From Phytophthora colocasiae (Eukaryota; Oomycota; Peronosporomycetes; Peronosporales; Peronosporaceae), in contig JAGKQI010000091.1 of NCBI GenBank assembly GCA_018806915.1, positions 1,054,001 to 1,118,000 on the forward strand: DNA of 64,000 nucleotides. Direction: 5' to 3'. The notes under the pieces were generated by a model. That model was given only the letters and a program-made list of their open reading frames with translations, did no database searches and had not been told where the DNA came from. Positions 43,096-52,977 of this stretch are shown in pieces. The translations under genes were made by a program, and so were the position numbers. Numbering within the stretch: the first letter of the stretch is position 1; each line of letters begins with the position of its first letter.

Positions 43096-45855
43096 TTAGT
43101 TCTTCTGTGTCAGGAACAAACAACTGTCCATTGCGCCACGGAACGCATCGCCCACTGCAGCATGCAGCTCTTCAGGTGCCATTTCATCACCACTGGGAGT
43201 AGCGTCACGCCATTTGGAGCGTGTTCGAAGGCCCTTGAGGTATCTCAACAAGCTCAAATCTCCCTGAGGGAGCGCCAATAACAGTGTTCCTTTAGGCAGC
43301 ATCTCATCACGGACTTGTTGTAGGAACGCATCCACCTGTTCGCAGTACGCTTGCTGCTCAGCCATCCAGAGCTCGTGCTTGCCTACAAAGTCGTTGAACA
43401 GGGCTGCGTTGGCGCTTGGAGGCTCAATTTCCACCCAGCAGAGGTCTGACTGCTCGGTTGCTTCGCTTGACGGGGCTAAGGCATTCTTGAGACCACTCTT
43501 GAGCGTTTCCCACGACGAACAGTCCTTTACCTTCAAGATGGCATCCCCTGAAGCTGCACCTGGTGAACCGGAAGTAGTCTTAGCCTTCACTGCCTGAGCA
43601 TGACGAAAAGGACTTTGCGATTGAGCCTTGAGATCGCCACTAGCGTATAGCTCCCATGGTTTTCTCTCAACTGGTGTCTTGTCAGTCGAGATTTCTTCCT
43701 TATCCGTGCACTGTAAACGAAGCAGTGTCATCTTCTTCTCCAAAGCAAAGGTCTTGTCAATGATTGAATCAAAAGCACCACTGGAGGAGACTGCTTCGGG
43801 AATACCGAACCAAGGTCCTTCTCGAACTTTCAGTAGCAGCAGCTCCAACGATGCAATTGCATCCTCCGCCGAGTCATGTCCAGCCTGGATCTGCATCTGA
43901 ATATCCTTCTTCAGATACGTCTTGGTCAGGTACTTAAGCGATGCGCGGAACGGAAAACCTCGTTGATGAGGGTACAGAATGGCAGTGTCTCCAATCGTGG
44001 GGTGAACTAAGCGTAGAGCACGTAGATCACTCGTCAACGAGTGACCCACAAGGATCGTGTCCTTGAACAGGAACCGTGTCGTTAGATCTCGCTGCACGTC
44101 AGCCAGAATGTACTTCGTATCCTGTAAAGTCTCCTCCGAGATTCCGCTGAACTCCGTGTGGTAATTGATGATAGTGCTCTGTGGTTTAACGAGTTGATCG
44201 TACACAACAATTCCCTTGACATCCACTACCGTCACGCGCGTCAGTTCCATACCGATGTCGGTCTCACACATTTCGCAGTCCAAAGCATAAATGAAATCGC
44301 TACTTGAAAATGCACTCGCTAGTGTTTCGTCCGTCTCCATCGCCGCTCCTTCTTCATCATCATCTGATTCAGATACAGGGTCTGTCGCTGATAGTGTCGG
44401 TCGTGGCTTCGTAGCTACATATCTGTCACGTGTGTTCCCCTCTGTAGCTTCTAGTAGCTGACGCTGTTCCTCTTCCACGTCTGTCGGATAGCCGTGCTGC
44501 TTCATTTCCTCAGGAGAAAGTAAATAGTACTCGAACTCTTCGCGCTTCAAAGGTTCTTCTACCTTTTTGCCATTTGCTTCAGTCGCTGTCGTATCCTGCT
44601 GCGTTGACGCGTCAGTTGATGATCCTTTTTGCAAGATAAGCGACCCATCCGTCGAACGGGGCACATCTACAGCAATTGCCTTTGCGAGCGACAGCCAGAT
44701 AGACCGCGGTTTGCCGTCATTGCGGCGCTTCTTGGCCAGATGTTCCGGCACCTTGTGCGCGTAAGTCTCATCCGTCAAGGGATCCGTCCTGAACTCGTGC
44801 ATGTTTCCATCTTGACTAACCAACACATCCAGCGTGTACGCGTCGTCTTCTTCTTCGTCCATCGCAGTGTCTTGATCCGTCTGAGAGACGTCTGCAACTG
44901 CTTTCGACGTGCGTTGTCTCCATTTCAGATGCAGTAAGTCGCCGTCTAGCTCCCATGTACCTCCAAGCGGTTGCGTCTTACGTGTAAATGTTCCCGTTGG
45001 AGAAAATACCAGTTCGTCCGTGAATCCAGCCGAGTGTTTCATCAGAAACGTCAACTCATGGGCGTAGAACAGCTCATCCGTCGACAATTCATGCGTATCC
45101 ACCGTCGGTCTCGGGAACTTGTACAACAACTCTGCCAGTGGCGCTTCCGACCTCCTAATTTGATTCTGCTCCTGCTTTGTGAGCATTACAGGGACACTGG
45201 AGCACCCGTCGAAAAATCTTAACTTGGCTCTGTATTTCTGCAACATTGACGGATGCATCTTCTCCAGCAACACGACACAGACCTTTGTAGGTAGCTCTGC
45301 ACCTGGCGTCAGAAACGGAAGCAGGTAAGGACTCACCGAGCCTTCCAGCTTTCGACTACCTCCCCGTAACACATTAAACACAAGCTTCTGCACGTCCTCA
45401 ACGTCCAGACGCTTCCAGTTACGCTCCATCCCCATCCACGTTGCAAAGTCCAGCAATACATTGCTGTATGGCTGCTGTCTCGGGTACTTAACGATCAGAT
45501 CCTCTGAATATACACGGTCGTCCTGGCGTTCGTAGGATTTGCGGTCATTGTGGCCATTGCTGCTCTTATTGTAGCGCGTTGGTTGGCGGTGTGACAGTGG
45601 CGTGCGGTTGTCGTATACTGATCCAGTGTCTACAGCTTTGCCATCCTGCAGTGACGAGTGCAGACGCTTGCGAGAATTGGTCGGGAAAACTGAGTTTGAA
45701 GGCTGCGGGGGGTGTTGAGAGACGTCTGGAGCTCTGGAAGAGGCAGGAATTGAAGCACTCGCAGAGGTAGAAGTCTGTGAGGGAGGAGAGCGCTCTACCA
45801 CCTCTTCTCCCTCCTCCAGGATCTCGCCATCTTCGTAGTCGTTGGTCGAAGCCAT
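43096..45855 (-). CDS. Rex-type DEDDh 3'-5' exonuclease (REXO1/REXO5-like)
   Basis: A long N-terminal region (about 500 residues) precedes an RNase T/DnaQ-like nuclease domain. Its motifs are ExoI YALDCEMCET (D526, E528), ExoII LVGHSLTSDLRAL and ExoIII HDSAEDAIASLEL, which makes the DEDDh set. The phrasing LDCEMC..., SGISEETL and FRASLKYL is typical of the Rex1/Rex4/REXO group that trims 3' ends of rRNA, tRNA and snRNA. An acidic C-terminal extension follows. The chosen start at 45855 (MASTNDYEDGEILEEG) gives 919 residues; an in-frame methionine at 45918 would add 21 residues of uncharacteristic sequence. The next feature upstream is the Crypton remnant, about 480 bp away. Confidence 0.9.
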   Translation of the reverse strand: MASTNDYEDGEILEEGEEVVERSPPSQTSTSASASIPASSRAPDVSQHPPQPSNSVFPTNSRKRLHSSLQDGKAVDTGSVYDNRTPLSHRQPTRYNKSSNGHNDRKSYERQDDRVYSEDLIVKYPRQQPYSNVLLDFATWMGMERNWKRLDVEDVQKLVFNVLRGGSRKLEGSVSPYLLPFLTPGAELPTKVCVVLLEKMHPSMLQKYRAKLRFFDGCSSVPVMLTKQEQNQIRRSEAPLAELLYKFPRPTVDTHELSTDELFYAHELTFLMKHSAGFTDELVFSPTGTFTRKTQPLGGTWELDGDLLHLKWRQRTSKAVADVSQTDQDTAMDEEEDDAYTLDVLVSQDGNMHEFRTDPLTDETYAHKVPEHLAKKRRNDGKPRSIWLSLAKAIAVDVPRSTDGSLILQKGSSTDASTQQDTTATEANGKKVEEPLKREEFEYYLLSPEEMKQHGYPTDVEEEQRQLLEATEGNTRDRYVATKPRPTLSATDPVSESDDDEEGAAMETDETLASAFSSSDFIYALDCEMCETDIGMELTRVTVVDVKGIVVYDQLVKPQSTIINYHTEFSGISEETLQDTKYILADVQRDLTTRFLFKDTILVGHSLTSDLRALRLVHPTIGDTAILYPHQRGFPFRASLKYLTKTYLKKDIQMQIQAGHDSAEDAIASLELLLLKVREGPWFGIPEAVSSSGAFDSIIDKTFALEKKMTLLRLQCTDKEEISTDKTPVERKPWELYASGDLKAQSQSPFRHAQAVKAKTTSGSPGAASGDAILKVKDCSSWETLKSGLKNALAPSSEATEQSDLCWVEIEPPSANAALFNDFVGKHELWMAEQQAYCEQVDAFLQQVRDEMLPKGTLLLALPQGDLSLLRYLKGLRTRSKWRDATPSGDEMAPEELHAAVGDAFRGAMDSCLFLTQKN

Positions 45856-45918
45856 TTCGATGCTGGTTGGACGAGATTGGAGTCTGCTTACGTAGACCAC
45901 ACCAATAAGAGAGCACAA

Positions 45919-46333
45919 AGTCGAACCGAGGTCGTACTTAAGCGCGCGTAAGCGTTACTTTAAAGGTACAAGAGGCACTTTGCGCGTTTGTGACAAAAAA
46001 GAGGGGTTTTATTTACGGAATTTTCAGGATGGCGGTTGGCTTTTTTAGGATGATAAGGTTGGACAGGTTATATTAGATGTTGGAGTGCACACCACAACGC
46101 AAGTCGCTACGCAGAATCAGCAGTGCTGTGAGCGATGTTGCTGCGGATCATGGTCGCGGAGACCAGCAGGTGCGGTTCAAGGTAGCTGTTAACAGCAACT
46201 TCGCTAACGTACTGACCTTCTTGTCGTGGTAATACTGCAGCACACGTACACGTCTAGACTTGACGTCATTCTGGCAAGGAGATCTGGAGAACAAGGCTCA
46301 GGTACATTTATTATGTTAAATGGGGAAGTATGA
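45919..46333. other. Intergenic, about 415 bp
   Basis: Upstream region of the exonuclease gene on one side and the 3' end of the Crypton remnant on the other. I see no gene or clear repeat in it. Confidence 0.5.
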
Positions 46334-48580
46334 CTATGGATTAACACTACTGTCTTCAGGGAGCCTTACCTTCTTCTGGCGCAGAAATGTTGCCACTGAC
46401 GTCCACACAAGTTGCCGCCCGCGACGGCGTTTTCGCCTATGCAGGGTGTCTGCAGAAGGTTCGATTGCTGTTTTGCACTGTTGATACACAGCCACTGCAT
46501 CTGAAAATGACAAACGCTCCGTTAAAATACCACGGCTTGCTGCTTCTGCCTCAAGTTTTTTCATCAAAAACTTCAGATCACTGAGTCGCTTGCGTTGGTT
46601 GAGGGTGCTCAAGTTAGTAAACGGAACGGAGGTAATTGTTTTACGGAATCACCACAACACCAGAACAGCCAAGCCTGCTCTGGAGTTCCTGTTGGAAGCT
46701 TTACCCCACATGGAAAAAGATGCATTGCGCCTCCCCAATGATGAATCGGATACGAAAGAGGCTGGTCATCGCTGGCATGATCGTTTTCGTCGTCACCATC
46801 GCAAGCAGCCACCTCAGCCATATCTATAATGTCGTCTGGGGTACCATTGCGAGATCGTATAAGTTCCAGAACGCCTTCATCTTCCAACCGCTGCATTATA
46901 GAAGTCGTTATTGTATTACAAGTCGGAACCCCACTTTGAGTCGCCCGTTCGTCAAGGACATTTGTAACTCCAGAAATCAACCGCTCGTACAACACATTTT
47001 GCGAATCACTGATACTTTGCAACTCAGCTCTACGCAGCACAGCAGCTTCTGTAAGCTCATCTCGAACACCCTGAATTTCACTCAGTATCTTGACGTGGGG
47101 CGGTACCCCAGTAGGCTGCATTCCATCATTGCCCGAGGCAGAGGATAATCGCGATTGTAACTGGACCAATAGCTCCGCATCAGCAAATAGTGGTGATTGG
47201 AAGAGAGGGTGAGCTTCGGATAAATGCTCACGTAGAAAATCGATGTGATACACCAGCGAAGCCAATGCAAATTCGGCTACTAACTCAACGTTTTTTGGTA
47301 AACCCGAAAAACAAATAGCCTTTGCGTTTTGCACCACTTCATCACCAATTTCGAAACGAGGTGGAAGAGCTGCAAATTCAGGCTGCAGAATGGGAAGTCC
47401 AGTGACTGTTCGTCCAATAAACATGTCGCCTGCTGCGTCGTGGCGAAGGTATCGGTCTTGGACACCCCCCATTGACCACCCTGCACGAAGATGAACTGCA
47501 ACCGATGGCGGACATGCTGTTGACCCCGACGAGCAAAATGTAGAGGCTCCTTTTCGCATAGAATGCGTTCCAATGTCGTCCGGTGTGGTGCCGCGGCGTT
47601 CCAGCTCTGCAGCAACTTCAGAGCCCTTTAGAATTCGCCCAAGGACCTTCCTAAAACGCTCGTACTCATCATTTCCGGGAAATAAACGTACATCACAGTC
47701 ATCGAATCCGTACGTAGCCCAGTACACCCCTAGGATAGATAAAATCAACTGTACGTTAGTGAACAAACAGACACGGTAGCGTTGTGAACGCTTACCCAAC
47801 GCGAGTATAGGACAAACTTCGGGTAGAATTGGATTTGCATATACGTGACGTGGATCTCGTGGACGTGATCCGCGCTGATCATTTTTCATGTGGGCAAAAA
47901 AAACACAAAGGGCATCCTCTCTCCACTCAAGGTGTCCATAGCAAATTGATACCGTATTTGCGGCACGCGACATAAGATTCCATGACAAAATCATGAACGT
48001 CCTGGCGAAAATCATGTCACGCTTCGTGCTCTGCAACATTGCCAGTGCAACTTGCTTGTACAAGCTGAATGACATCGGGTCCTTCCCGACTTTAATCTGA
48101 CCGTGTCCTTGACCTAGCGCTTTTGCTACTTTGTGCTGGAGGCCTTTGAAGTGGCAACTCAATTCACGCTCTAACTGAGCTGGCATGACATCGTGATAAT
48201 CCTGAAAAAGGTTGAAAAACGCGGAGCGATGCCCTGCGTACGTCGAAAAACTGTGATAGTCACCACTTCGCTTCTTCATCGAAACTATCCATGTAAAAAA
48301 AGTCCCGTGCCGTAATGCGATCGAAGTAAATTGGTGGGTTGTCAGGAGCTGTTGCCAATGCATCTTTGATAGAGCTTTTATCCGCTACACCTTGCTCATT
48401 GTACGTGAGATTGTTTGCAAATGCGTCCAAAATCAGAGTACGTTTGTATTGAAGAGCCCACTGCAGGAATCGTGTAGTAGAACTTCGATAAGACGCACGA
48501 GAGTTGGATGAAATGGTGCTTGCACGAGTACTTGTTACTTCTTCTTCTAACAGCCGTAAATCGTCGATTTCTCCTGCCAT
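46334..48580 (-). pseudogene. Crypton tyrosine recombinase, two frameshifts
   Basis: Three minus-strand frames form one protein: 48580-48260 (MAGEIDDLRLLEEEV... to SFDEEAKW), about 48280-46609 (the recombinase core) and 46612-46334 (Lys/Arg-rich tail). The core has a phage-integrase-like fold: an Arg in NLMSRAANT, the HxxR box in GTHSMRKGASTF, and RAGWSMGGVQDRYL holding the probable nucleophilic Tyr. HSMRKG is characteristic of eukaryotic Cryptons, which are DNA transposons mobilised by tyrosine recombinases and common in oomycetes. The frame changes at about 48270 (after DEEAK) and at about 46610 (after FRLLT). Both could be single-base errors, so decay is not certain. No terminal repeats were seen, as expected for Cryptons. 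Confidence 0.85.
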
Positions 48581-48786
48581 TCTACTTAGGAAGGTCGTCC
48601 TGAAAAATCCTTACGTTGATCAACCAAAGATGGATTATATGAAAGATTGTATGTGGGCGAATAGTCAATAGTAGGAATTTTCCGGACGTGGATCCTAACT
48701 ATAACGTAAATATGGCTACTATGTCCTGAAAAATCCGGACAATTGGAATTATATCTAGAGCATAAATTTCAGAGATTCCATTGAGT

Positions 48787-48810
48787 GGGGGGGGGTCACA
48801 CCGGTAAATT
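48787..48810 (+). repeat. Left terminal inverted repeat of the Harbinger element
   Basis: Nine G residues, then TCACACCGGTAAATT. It matches the right terminus with two mismatches and one extra G. Confidence 0.8.
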
Positions 48811-48822
48811 TTCACTCGGTAA

Positions 48823-49998
48823 ATGGAAAAAGTACAGCCAAAAGGTAGTACTTGCAATACCACCTTACTGGAAAAAGCGGCAGACGATGCTTTTTTTCCG
48901 AGTAGGAAATTTGCTACTCGGAATTCCGTCGGTAAATTCAATTCTTCAGTAGGCAGGGAGGGGAGACCAAGATCCCGTTCGTCGAAGATGGCGGAGGCGC
49001 TCGGAGGCGTCGCTGCGCCTGTGCAGGCTGCGGAGAGCACCGTTGGGGATCATGTTAGTTCGACCGTTGGTACGGGGCGGCCGTCTCCACGTCCACGTGG
49101 CCCGAACTGGACTACCGAGGAAATCCTGAAGCTTATCCAGGCCTGGCGCGCTGAAGTCGAGAAGCCTCGCGACAAAGGAGAGTCTGCGGCAGCCCTGAAC
49201 TCCGATATATACAAGGGCTTCACAGCACTTTGTGGAGGCTCCACCCACCGCACCGAAAAGGCCGTGACCGATAAAAAGAACACGCTACCGGCCGCGTACA
49301 AGTTCATCGTGGGCTTTAACAACAACCGGCTTATCGGCTCGACGGGCAGAGGCGACTGGTTTGGTCTCTCCAAGCGTGAACGAAAAGAAATCCGCGAAGC
49401 GAATAAGGCAGAAGCCCGCAACGCAGAAATGGACATCGCCGTTTTTAACGCGCTCAAGAACGTGCTAGGGGGAGATGACTCTGTCGAGCCGGCTTCTTTG
49501 GTTTCGTCTACACCTATATTCGAGCGTGAGGACACCACAGTATCGTCAGAGGCGTTCTACCACCAGACAACTTCCAGCACGCTGGATGCAGACGAAGATG
49601 ATGGCTACTTTGAAAGTGAAGAATTTGCTACCGAAGACGAGAATTTTGAACCAAATGCCCATGCAAGTCAATCTAGCGTTTTAAGTATTCCGCTGGCTCA
49701 GCCAACGGATGCGTTAGCCAGTCCAGTTCCATCGGCTACTATCAGTGGAAAACGGAAGCGAAAAGAAATGATGCAGCCGACAAACGAGCAACGGTTTTTA
49801 AAATGTTTGATCGATGAACAAACTAGTGCGTTCGTCAAAAAGCTGGACGACATGCAACACGAACGACGCAGATTGAGTGAGCAGCATTCTCGTGAGCGCC
49901 GAGAGCTTGCTAAACAGCAGTTTGAGTTTCTCGCACGCGAACGCCAAAGTGACCGAGACATGATGATTCAGCTTTTTTCACGTCGTGGCTCGCCATGA
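48823..49998 (+). CDS. Harbinger-associated Myb/SANT-like DNA-binding protein
   Basis: The 391-codon frame probably starts at the internal methionine at 48988 (MAEALGGVAAPV, residue 56), since the first 55 residues come from subterminal repeat sequence. A Myb/SANT-like domain lies at about 90-180: PNWTTEEILKLIQAWR, then a helix and LPAAYKFIVGFNNN. An acidic region, a basic GKRKRKE patch and a C-terminal coiled coil (EQHSRERRELAKQQFEFL) follow. In Harbinger elements this second protein helps bring the transposase into the nucleus and onto the TIR/subterminal DNA. Its stop overlaps the convergent transposase gene by 21 bp. Confidence 0.8.
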   Translation: MEKVQPKGSTCNTTLLEKAADDAFFPSRKFATRNSVGKFNSSVGREGRPRSRSSKMAEALGGVAAPVQAAESTVGDHVSSTVGTGRPSPRPRGPNWTTEEILKLIQAWRAEVEKPRDKGESAAALNSDIYKGFTALCGGSTHRTEKAVTDKKNTLPAAYKFIVGFNNNRLIGSTGRGDWFGLSKRERKEIREANKAEARNAEMDIAVFNALKNVLGGDDSVEPASLVSSTPIFEREDTTVSSEAFYHQTTSSTLDADEDDGYFESEEFATEDENFEPNAHASQSSVLSIPLAQPTDALASPVPSATISGKRKRKEMMQPTNEQRFLKCLIDEQTSAFVKKLDDMQHERRRLSEQHSRERRELAKQQFEFLARERQSDRDMMIQLFSRRGSP

Positions 49999-51270
49999 AG
50001 TTCGGTGTTTGCACAGCCGAAAAAGTACGTCGCGGGTTTTTTCTGTTGGCGATTCCGCAACACGTCGTGTATTCTGAGGCGGATTTCTAATACGTTCGCG
50101 TCTCACATCAACAGCACTGTAAAAGCCGTCTTGCTCCTGCACAAGAAAATTGTGCAAACTGCATAGTGCGTAAATAAGTGTTGGAATGAAATCGAAGTCT
50201 CTCACTGCAATCGGGTTCGGCCTTTGCAAAATACGAAATCTTCCTTTTAGCACACCAAACGCCTGTTCCACCTTGTAGCGAATTCGAGAGAGAGAGAGAG
50301 AGCGGTTGAAGCGTTTTACCTCTGCATCGGCAGCAACCTCAGTGAGTTCATAGGTAGTCACGAAATGAACGCCGTTCGCGTACGCACAGTCTCCGAGTAA
50401 ATACATCGGCAGCGAAGTTGTAGTTGTTGAAGACGTCACCACCTCTCTCGTTCCCATTGAGCTCAACCATGATTCAAAAGTCCTACCGAGATAGCTGTTC
50501 CGGAAGATACGATTGTCCCCGACAGTACCAGGCCATCCAATGACTACATCGCGAAATTGACGGCGGTCGTCAACTGCAGCATGTAACACGGTGCTGTAAT
50601 AACCCTTACGGTTGTAGTATTTTCTTCCAGATTGATGGGGCTGTAGAATCGGAATATGAGACCCATCTACACTGAGCGTGCATTGCGGAACTCCTGTGCG
50701 CTGCTCATTCCTCTCCGATATGGCCCTCAGCTCGGCATCTGACGGCAACGAAATTAACCCGAGAGCACAAATTGCGTTTGCAACGCGTCTTAGCAGCTCA
50801 CTACATGTTGAGACTCCAATGCCAAACTTTTCGTGCAGCACCTTAAACGTAGTCCCATGCGCCGAGTAGAACAAAAATGCCAGCAACACACGATCAGCTG
50901 GAACAGCTTTGCGAAAGTTTGTATCGGACCGCGATATTGCCCCCTCTACACGCCCTAGAAGTCTCTGGAAGACGCCTCGACGCATGCGGAAATTCTCGTA
51001 GAACCTTGCATCATCAAAAAGCGTGCTTGAGGAGACCAAACGTTCAATCCACTCTGTGCTGCGGGGCTTCATCCACCAACTTACATCTTCTTCTAGTCTG
51101 TAAACTGCCGGGAGGCTGTTGGAGCTGCCTGTTGTGCACGCCAAAAGCATGGCGATGCTGTTCTCGTCGTCATCCTCACTGGACTCGCAGTTGTAGTCGC
51201 GCCAGTCATCATTTCGCGACTCAAACCAGCTTACGATGGCGATCTCCTGAGGCGACAAAGCGTCCCCCAT
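49978..51270 (-). CDS. Harbinger DDE transposase (HARBI1-like, DDE_Tnp_4)
   Basis: An intact 430-residue frame. An N-terminal helical, HTH-like region reads FYENFRMRRGVFQRLL and FGIGVSTCSELLRRV. The DDE core has SVDGSHIPI (first Asp), YYNRKGYYS, GWPGTVGDNRIFRNS, YLLGDCAYAN (second Asp) and RYKVEQAFGVLKGRFRIL (Glu), then LCSLHNFLV. All three catalytic acids are present and there are no frameshifts, in contrast to the broken relative at 1.6-2.9 kb, which belongs to a different subgroup. It converges on the Myb-like gene, the usual two-gene Harbinger design. Confidence 0.93.
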   Translation of the reverse strand: MGDALSPQEIAIVSWFESRNDDWRDYNCESSEDDDENSIAMLLACTTGSSNSLPAVYRLEEDVSWWMKPRSTEWIERLVSSSTLFDDARFYENFRMRRGVFQRLLGRVEGAISRSDTNFRKAVPADRVLLAFLFYSAHGTTFKVLHEKFGIGVSTCSELLRRVANAICALGLISLPSDAELRAISERNEQRTGVPQCTLSVDGSHIPILQPHQSGRKYYNRKGYYSTVLHAAVDDRRQFRDVVIGWPGTVGDNRIFRNSYLGRTFESWLSSMGTREVVTSSTTTTSLPMYLLGDCAYANGVHFVTTYELTEVAADAEVKRFNRSLSLSRIRYKVEQAFGVLKGRFRILQRPNPIAVRDFDFIPTLIYALCSLHNFLVQEQDGFYSAVDVRRERIRNPPQNTRRVAESPTEKTRDVLFRLCKHRTSWRATT

Positions 51271-51396
51271 CTTTCTTTGTCCTGTCGGAGAGCTCGAAGG
51301 GGGCCTACTGAAGGCTTACTGGTGCGAATGCAACGATAAGATCTCCAGATCAGGGAGTGGGACAGAGCGGGAAAGTTTTTCCAGTTACTGAAAAGC

Positions 51397-51419
51397 AATT
51401 TACCGGTGTGAACCCTCCC
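51397..51419 (-). repeat. Right terminal inverted repeat of the Harbinger element
   Basis: Reads GGGAGGGTTCACACCGGTAA on the minus strand, continuing ATT, and mirrors 48787-48810. Confidence 0.8.
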
Positions 51420-51422
51420 AGT

Positions 51423-51873
51423 GGCTGACAGCGACCCGCTGTAACTTGTTGTTCGAATGTAGGTCATGGTGTGGTTTACACATTATAGAGTGTTGTACAC
51501 CAAAGTGAGTGTTGTTCGAATGTACAAAAGACTTGTCGATTTAACGCTGTCGGTACGCAAAGTCTGCATGGGTCGCAGTTCGTTCGTTGCAGTATCTGCT
51601 GTGATACACCTCTGGATCTTTCAGGAGCAGGATTTGTGTACCGGTATCTAGGCAAGTAGATAATGATTCTTACAGGGCAATGATTAGTAGTCCCAATGAA
51701 AGCAGGACTATGACAAGATCAGGAAGAAATGTTGCATTACCATAGCTACTGTAGACATTTTAGCATGTACCACAGCCTTATGAAGCGCATCCACGACTGA
51801 CTAGGTTTCGCCAGCATTTTGTTGCCTTTGATGAAGCACTCAAAGAACATCGCGACACACTCGGTACCTCCAG
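51423..51873. other. Intergenic, about 450 bp
   Basis: No gene seen. The 15-mer TGTTGTTCGAATGTA occurs twice about 60 bp apart (near 51448 and 51509), an unexplained direct repeat. Confidence 0.4.
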
Positions 51874-52125
51874 TTACAGTGATGTAACTGCAGACACTCG
51901 AGGTCTACTCAACGTAACAAATGTGCGATTTGAGTTGCGCAATACATGGCCGTATACATCGTTTACCATAAACGAAAACAGTTTGTAGCGTGACTCGTTC
52001 GTATTGTGCGTGGCGGAAGTTAGCAGAACTTCAGAGAACGCCATGAACCAGCGCCGCATCTGTCTTGTTTGAAGCGTGATCGTCTGCGCCGTTTTGTTGT
52101 CATCCACAAACAACCACGACTTTCC
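51874..52125 (-). pseudogene. MULE-type transposase remnant
   Basis: The minus-strand fragment reads SWLFVDDNKTAQTI, QTRQMRRWF, SATHNTNESRYKLFSFMVND and VYGH. The THNTNxxxYKLFSFMV stretch matches the start of the MULE DDE domain. The Asp normally before the A/T-HNTN is absent here (LTSATHNTN), and the rest of the domain is missing. The fragment sits in a frame beginning at 52275 whose first 50 residues look unrelated. Dead remnant. Confidence 0.6.
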
Positions 52126-52626
52126 TACACCTCTCGTAGAACAGCTTCGAGGCGCTCTTCGGTTGTCTCTTTTCATCGACGCTTCTCCCTCAACTTGGCC
52201 ACCATGTTGTGCACATCCCAGGAGATCAAACCCACGAGCTGCTGGATTGAACCTGGCGCTCAGGCTCGCTGTCACTCATTGCTGCAGTTCGGCCTGAATA
52301 ACACCACACCAAACCTGTCATGTCATGGCACGCTCAATAGTACGCAGCAGGGTCGTACAGTACACTCATACCTGTCAACTTGCCGGATTCTTGCGTCTGA
52401 ATTTGAGTGATCGAGATTTCGAAATGAACGCTTGGGATGGAAGAAAAGGGGGAGGAGGGGTGTCATGTTTCAGAAATTCCAACTTTCATAAATTTGATGA
52501 ACGGTATTTTTTCGCGCGTAAACTATTGTTTTTTACAGTAACTACTCGTTAAGGTACGATTCTACTCGGTGACGCTAACCAGATCCAAAAAAAAAAACAA
52601 TTACCATAGCGTAACGACTCCGACCA

Positions 52627-52683
52627 CACCAACATCTCGCAAGAATTTTTTTCTATAAAAAAAATTCTTGCGAGATGTTGGTG
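52627..52683. repeat. Perfect 26-bp palindrome with 5-nt loop
   Basis: Arms 52627-52652 and 52658-52683 are exact reverse complements (outer part CACCAACATCTCGCAAG), around the loop CTATA. Such a perfect hairpin suggests a miniature element, two fused terminal repeats, or an RNA hairpin. Confidence 0.9.
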
Positions 52684-52685
52684 CG

Positions 52686-52726
52686 CTCTATAAATTGGTG
52701 CATTTATATTGCACCGATTTATAGAG
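52686..52726. repeat. Second hairpin, 17-bp arms, one mismatch
   Basis: CTCTATAAATTGGTGCA (52686-52702) pairs with 52710-52726 around a 7-nt AT loop. It follows the first palindrome by 2 bp, and GGTGC is shared by both. Confidence 0.85.
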
Positions 52727-52977
52727 GTTCAGTAAAAACGTTTGAGTGGTCCATATGTGTATGTGACAGGAGTAATTACGAGGTTAAATGAATGGTACAC
52801 ATGCAATTCAACTTCGCCAATTTGCCCTGCGAGCTCAGTGCTCGATTGACTACCCAGGAGGGTGAATTGAGAGGGTGACACCGAGCATCGGTGTGGTGGC
52901 CGCGAAGTTACTGAGGCTTGTAATTCCCCGTCGAGCACCCAGATGAGTATCCCTGCGATGTTGTTGTACTAACCCCC

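Larger units (their letters stand above)
48787..51419. mobile_element. PIF/Harbinger DNA transposon, apparently complete
   Basis: A 2.6-kb element is bounded by terminal inverted repeats of about 23-24 bp (48787-48810 and 51397-51419; shared core TCACACCGGTAAATT after a G-rich start). AGT flanks it at 48784-48786 and 51420-51422, a 3-bp target duplication as expected for this superfamily. Inside are two convergent uninterrupted genes, a Myb/SANT-like protein and a DDE transposase. The left subterminal region repeats CGGTAAAT at 48802, 48816 and 48930, and has an 8-bp stem with 8-nt loop at 48898-48921. Confidence 0.85.

Noticed and set aside
46609..48363. Programmed frameshifting as the way the Crypton is expressed
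   Set aside because: No slippery heptamer at either break and no pseudoknot visible; single-base errors or decay are simpler.
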